Positions 6,018 to 7,853 of a stretch of 7,853 nucleotides of DNA are shown piece by piece. Both the position numbers and the translations under genes were made by a program. The notes beneath the pieces are model-generated. The model worked only from the letters and a program-made list of their open reading frames with translations, did not search any database and had not been told where the DNA came from. Source of the stretch: Gemmataceae bacterium (GTDB lineage Bacteria > Planctomycetota > Planctomycetia > Gemmatales > Gemmataceae); NCBI GenBank assembly GCA_947490035.1, contig CANLGS010000152.1, positions 1-7,853 on the forward strand, given 5' to 3'. The stretch's first letter is position 1. Each line of letters starts with the position of its first letter.

Positions 6018-6028
6018 AAGCACAACGG

Positions 6029-7189
6029 CTACAGTTTCGGGATGAGCGACTGGAACGGCTCCTCGCACGCGTCGGTCACCTCGCGCGCGGCCATGAACGC
6101 CGGCAGGACGGTCGCGTTCACGATGGCGTACGCGCTCATGTTCACCGTCACGAACAGCACCTGGGTGAACGTGCTCATCCCGGCGTTCGTCTCGATCATG
6201 GTGGCGACGAACGCGAAGATGAGTAGCGCGACGGCGCCCGGCCCGACGGACGCGATCCCGGCCGCCCGCGTACACTTGTGCGCCAGTTCGTCGTCCAGCG
6301 CGGCCCGCGCCATGCACGACAGCAACATCATGATGCACACCGTGCGCGTCATCTCCAGCACGCCGGCGATCATCGACAGTTTCATCGGCCCCTTCGGGGT
6401 CGCGCCCTGCGAGTCGCGGTACACGATGGACGTGAGGTAGAACATGGTCGCGTCGAGCCGCGTGGGGATCAGCCCCCAGCGGGCGTTGCCGGTCGTGCCG
6501 TTGGCGCGGTCGGCCTCCTGACCGATGGACGACTCCTTCCCCTGGCCCACCAGCGCCAGAAGGAACACGAGGTGGACGGCGACGGCGACGGCCGCGGCGA
6601 TGCCGTAGCCCCAGTGCCCGCGCGCGCGCGGCCCGGTCAGGCACAGCCCGACGCCGACCGCCGCGAGCAGCCAGTTCAGCAGCCCGAGCACGCCCGCGAT
6701 CGTGATGAAGATCGGCAGCTGGACGATGAACGCGGCCTGGAAGAAGAAGACGATGATGAGCGCCATCGACAGCATGAACAGCACGAACGAGATCCAGATC
6801 AGTTTGCAGCCCCACGCGGCGCGTTCGAACTCGCGCCGCCGCACGGCCTTCTCTTCGGGCGTGAGTTCGTCGTCGCCCGGCTTCTTGCGGCCCTTCTTGC
6901 GCTTCTTGTCGTCTTCCTCGGTCGTCGGGTCGAAGTCGCGGTTCTCGGCCGCCGGCTCCTTCTCCGCCCCGCCCTTCCCTTTGGCGGCCGACTTCTTGCG
7001 CGGCTGGTCCTCGTCCGCGTCGCGCGCCGGCTTGCGCGCCTTCGCCTTCTCCTCGTCCTCGGCGTCCTCTTCGGGCGCGGCGCTGTCGGCCGCGGAGAAG
7101 ACGGTCTTGCACGCCGGGCAGCGCACCATCGCGGAGGTGCCGTCGGGCACCTGGAGTCCGCTCCGGCACTTGGGACAGGTGAGCAGCAC
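6029..7189 (-). CDS. MJ0042-type zinc-ribbon multi-pass membrane protein
   Basis: The 386-residue protein begins with a zinc ribbon: CPKC (5-8) and CPAC (24-27), four cysteines in a C-x2-C-x15-C-x2-C pattern like the MJ0042 finger. Next comes a low-complexity linker of Glu, Asp, Lys, Arg and Ala (about 33-120). Hydrophobic segments follow at about 129-150, 155-185, 194-215, 270-297, 312-333 and 340-363, so five or six membrane passes are likely, with the ribbon probably cytoplasmic. No enzymatic motif is visible and the function is unknown; zinc-ribbon plus membrane proteins of this sort are common in planctomycetes. The GTG start places the ribbon at the extreme N-terminus and has GAGG nine bases upstream. 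A TGA lies in frame 24 bases before it, so no longer protein is possible. That TGA is the stop of the preceding gene, which suggests one operon. Confidence 0.85.
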   Translation of the reverse strand: MLLTCPKCRSGLQVPDGTSAMVRCPACKTVFSAADSAAPEEDAEDEEKAKARKPARDADEDQPRKKSAAKGKGGAEKEPAAENRDFDPTTEEDDKKRKKGRKKPGDDELTPEEKAVRRREFERAAWGCKLIWISFVLFMLSMALIIVFFFQAAFIVQLPIFITIAGVLGLLNWLLAAVGVGLCLTGPRARGHWGYGIAAAVAVAVHLVFLLALVGQGKESSIGQEADRANGTTGNARWGLIPTRLDATMFYLTSIVYRDSQGATPKGPMKLSMIAGVLEMTRTVCIMMLLSCMARAALDDELAHKCTRAAGIASVGPGAVALLIFAFVATMIETNAGMSTFTQVLFVTVNMSAYAIVNATVLPAFMAAREVTDACEEPFQSLIPKL

Positions 7190-7213
7190 GGCGTGCGCCT
7201 CAACAGAGGTACG

Positions 7214-7853
7214 TCAGGAGCGGCGGCCGGCGGCGGTCTTCGCCCCCATCGCCATGACCGCGGCCATAACCAGCCCGCCGGCGTGGAGCAGGTAGACCAG
7301 CAACTCGCCGCCCGCGAGCGTGTTCGTCAACTTCTTGACCGCGGCCTTGGCCTCGTCCGGGGTGGTCGGCGTGGTCTTGGCCGAACTCTTGGAGTCGTCC
7401 AGAATGGCGGCGATAATCAGCATGACGATCATGCTCAGGAGCGTGGCCCCGAGGACGGACAGGATGCCGATCATCGACTTGTTCGCGACGCCGCTGTCGC
7501 GCGACGCTCGCGCCACGGCGCTCAACAGGAGAATCAGGAACACGACCCGCAGCACTTCAAACAGGCCGGACAGGAACCCGACCAGGTAGCGGGTGAAGCC
7601 CCTCGACTCGTAGCACAGGTTGGCGAGGAAGTGGTCGGCGTTCAGGTTCTGACTCGCGCTGTGTTGCCAGAACGGGTCGCCCGCGAACCCGCCCCCGGTC
7701 CGGCCGGGCCGCTCTTCGTCGAACCCGCCGCCCAGTTCGCGCAACTCCTTCTCGATGTCCTTCTTCTTGGCCGGATCGGTTTCCTTCATGAGCTTTTCCG
7801 TCAGCCTCTTCGCGTCAGCGGCGATGGACTCCGCCTTGGCCGTTGAACTGAGC
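7214..7853 (-). CDS. Unidentified membrane protein (N-terminus outside the window)
   Basis: The minus-strand frame is open from the right edge to the TGA at 7214-7216 and gives 212 visible residues. An internal ATG at 7789 exists, but the frame continues upstream with plausible charged helical protein (TAKAESIAADAKRLTEKL), so the true start is probably beyond 7853. The visible order is a Lys/Glu-rich helix, a Gly-rich stretch (ELGGGFDEERPGRTGGGFAG), then three hydrophobic segments encoded at roughly 7585-7505, 7480-7400 and 7320-7240, and a short basic tail. The function is unknown. The first two membrane segments resemble a region of the next gene (6029-7189), which starts only 24 bases after this stop, pointing to a two-gene operon of related membrane proteins. 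Confidence 0.75.
   Translation of the reverse strand, partial: LSSTAKAESIAADAKRLTEKLMKETDPAKKKDIEKELRELGGGFDEERPGRTGGGFAGDPFWQHSASQNLNADHFLANLCYESRGFTRYLVGFLSGLFEVLRVVFLILLLSAVARASRDSGVANKSMIGILSVLGATLLSMIVMLIIAAILDDSKSSAKTTPTTPDEAKAAVKKLTNTLAGGELLVYLLHAGGLVMAAVMAMGAKTAAGRRS

Noticed and set aside
6617..6634. An alternating CG run that could form Z-DNA.
   Set aside because: It is short, lies within the coding sequence of the zinc-ribbon gene (residues around TGPRARG) and is explained by GC-rich codon use.
5889..7169. The minus-strand frame of the Ig-like protein stays open upstream to 7169, which would give an 814-residue protein.
   Set aside because: The extension runs antisense-frame through the zinc-ribbon gene and the palindromes, is Arg/Gly-rich without structure, and would bury a clear signal peptide with its own ribosome binding site at 5888.
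6278..7846. A 522-codon + strand open frame opposite the two membrane protein genes.
   Set aside because: Its composition (Arg, His, Gln, Asp repeats) is typical of the reverse of membrane and Lys/Glu-rich coding DNA; the minus strand has the zinc ribbon and membrane segments.

Overview
The window looks like the chromosome of a GC-rich planctomycete of the Gemmata group. The clues are the G/C-ending codon use, a protein that opens with an MJ0042-type zinc ribbon and continues into membrane segments, a secreted protein with Ig-like domains of a type I associate with planctomycetes, and a dense set of long GC-rich palindromes. The taxon is inferred from style, not from a marker gene.

Layout. 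Bases 1-137 hold the C-terminus of an unidentified + strand gene, followed at once by a small terminator. A LarA-like (DUF2088) gene on the minus strand (225-1424) is divergent from a + strand pair: an aldehyde dehydrogenase (1619-3130) and a class III, PLP-dependent aminotransferase (3236-4663). The pair suggests catabolism of an omega-amino acid: transamination to a semialdehyde, then oxidation to the acid. The remainder is on the minus strand and is read from the right edge leftwards: a membrane protein cut by the window end (7214 to beyond 7853), a zinc-ribbon membrane protein (6029-7189), and a secreted protein with Ig-like domains (4725-5888), which converges on the aminotransferase.

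The most unusual feature is the repeats. Four long inverted repeats (1455-1592, 3130-3224, 3823-3900, 5951-6017) do not resemble one another in sequence but share one plan. Each outer arm is itself a small hairpin, and the two arms face each other across a 14-42 base spacer. This is the plan of REPINs (paired REP sequences, normally moved by RAYT transposases). One carries TATAAT at both ends, between the divergent genes. One fills the gap between dehydrogenase and aminotransferase and touches the ribosome binding site. One lies in frame inside the aminotransferase and adds 26 codons. One separates two minus-strand genes. No transposase is visible here.

No tRNA, rRNA, CRISPR array, insertion sequence or origin was recognised. 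All gaps longer than 60 bases are accounted for by the listed palindromes, hairpins, promoters and ribosome binding sites.
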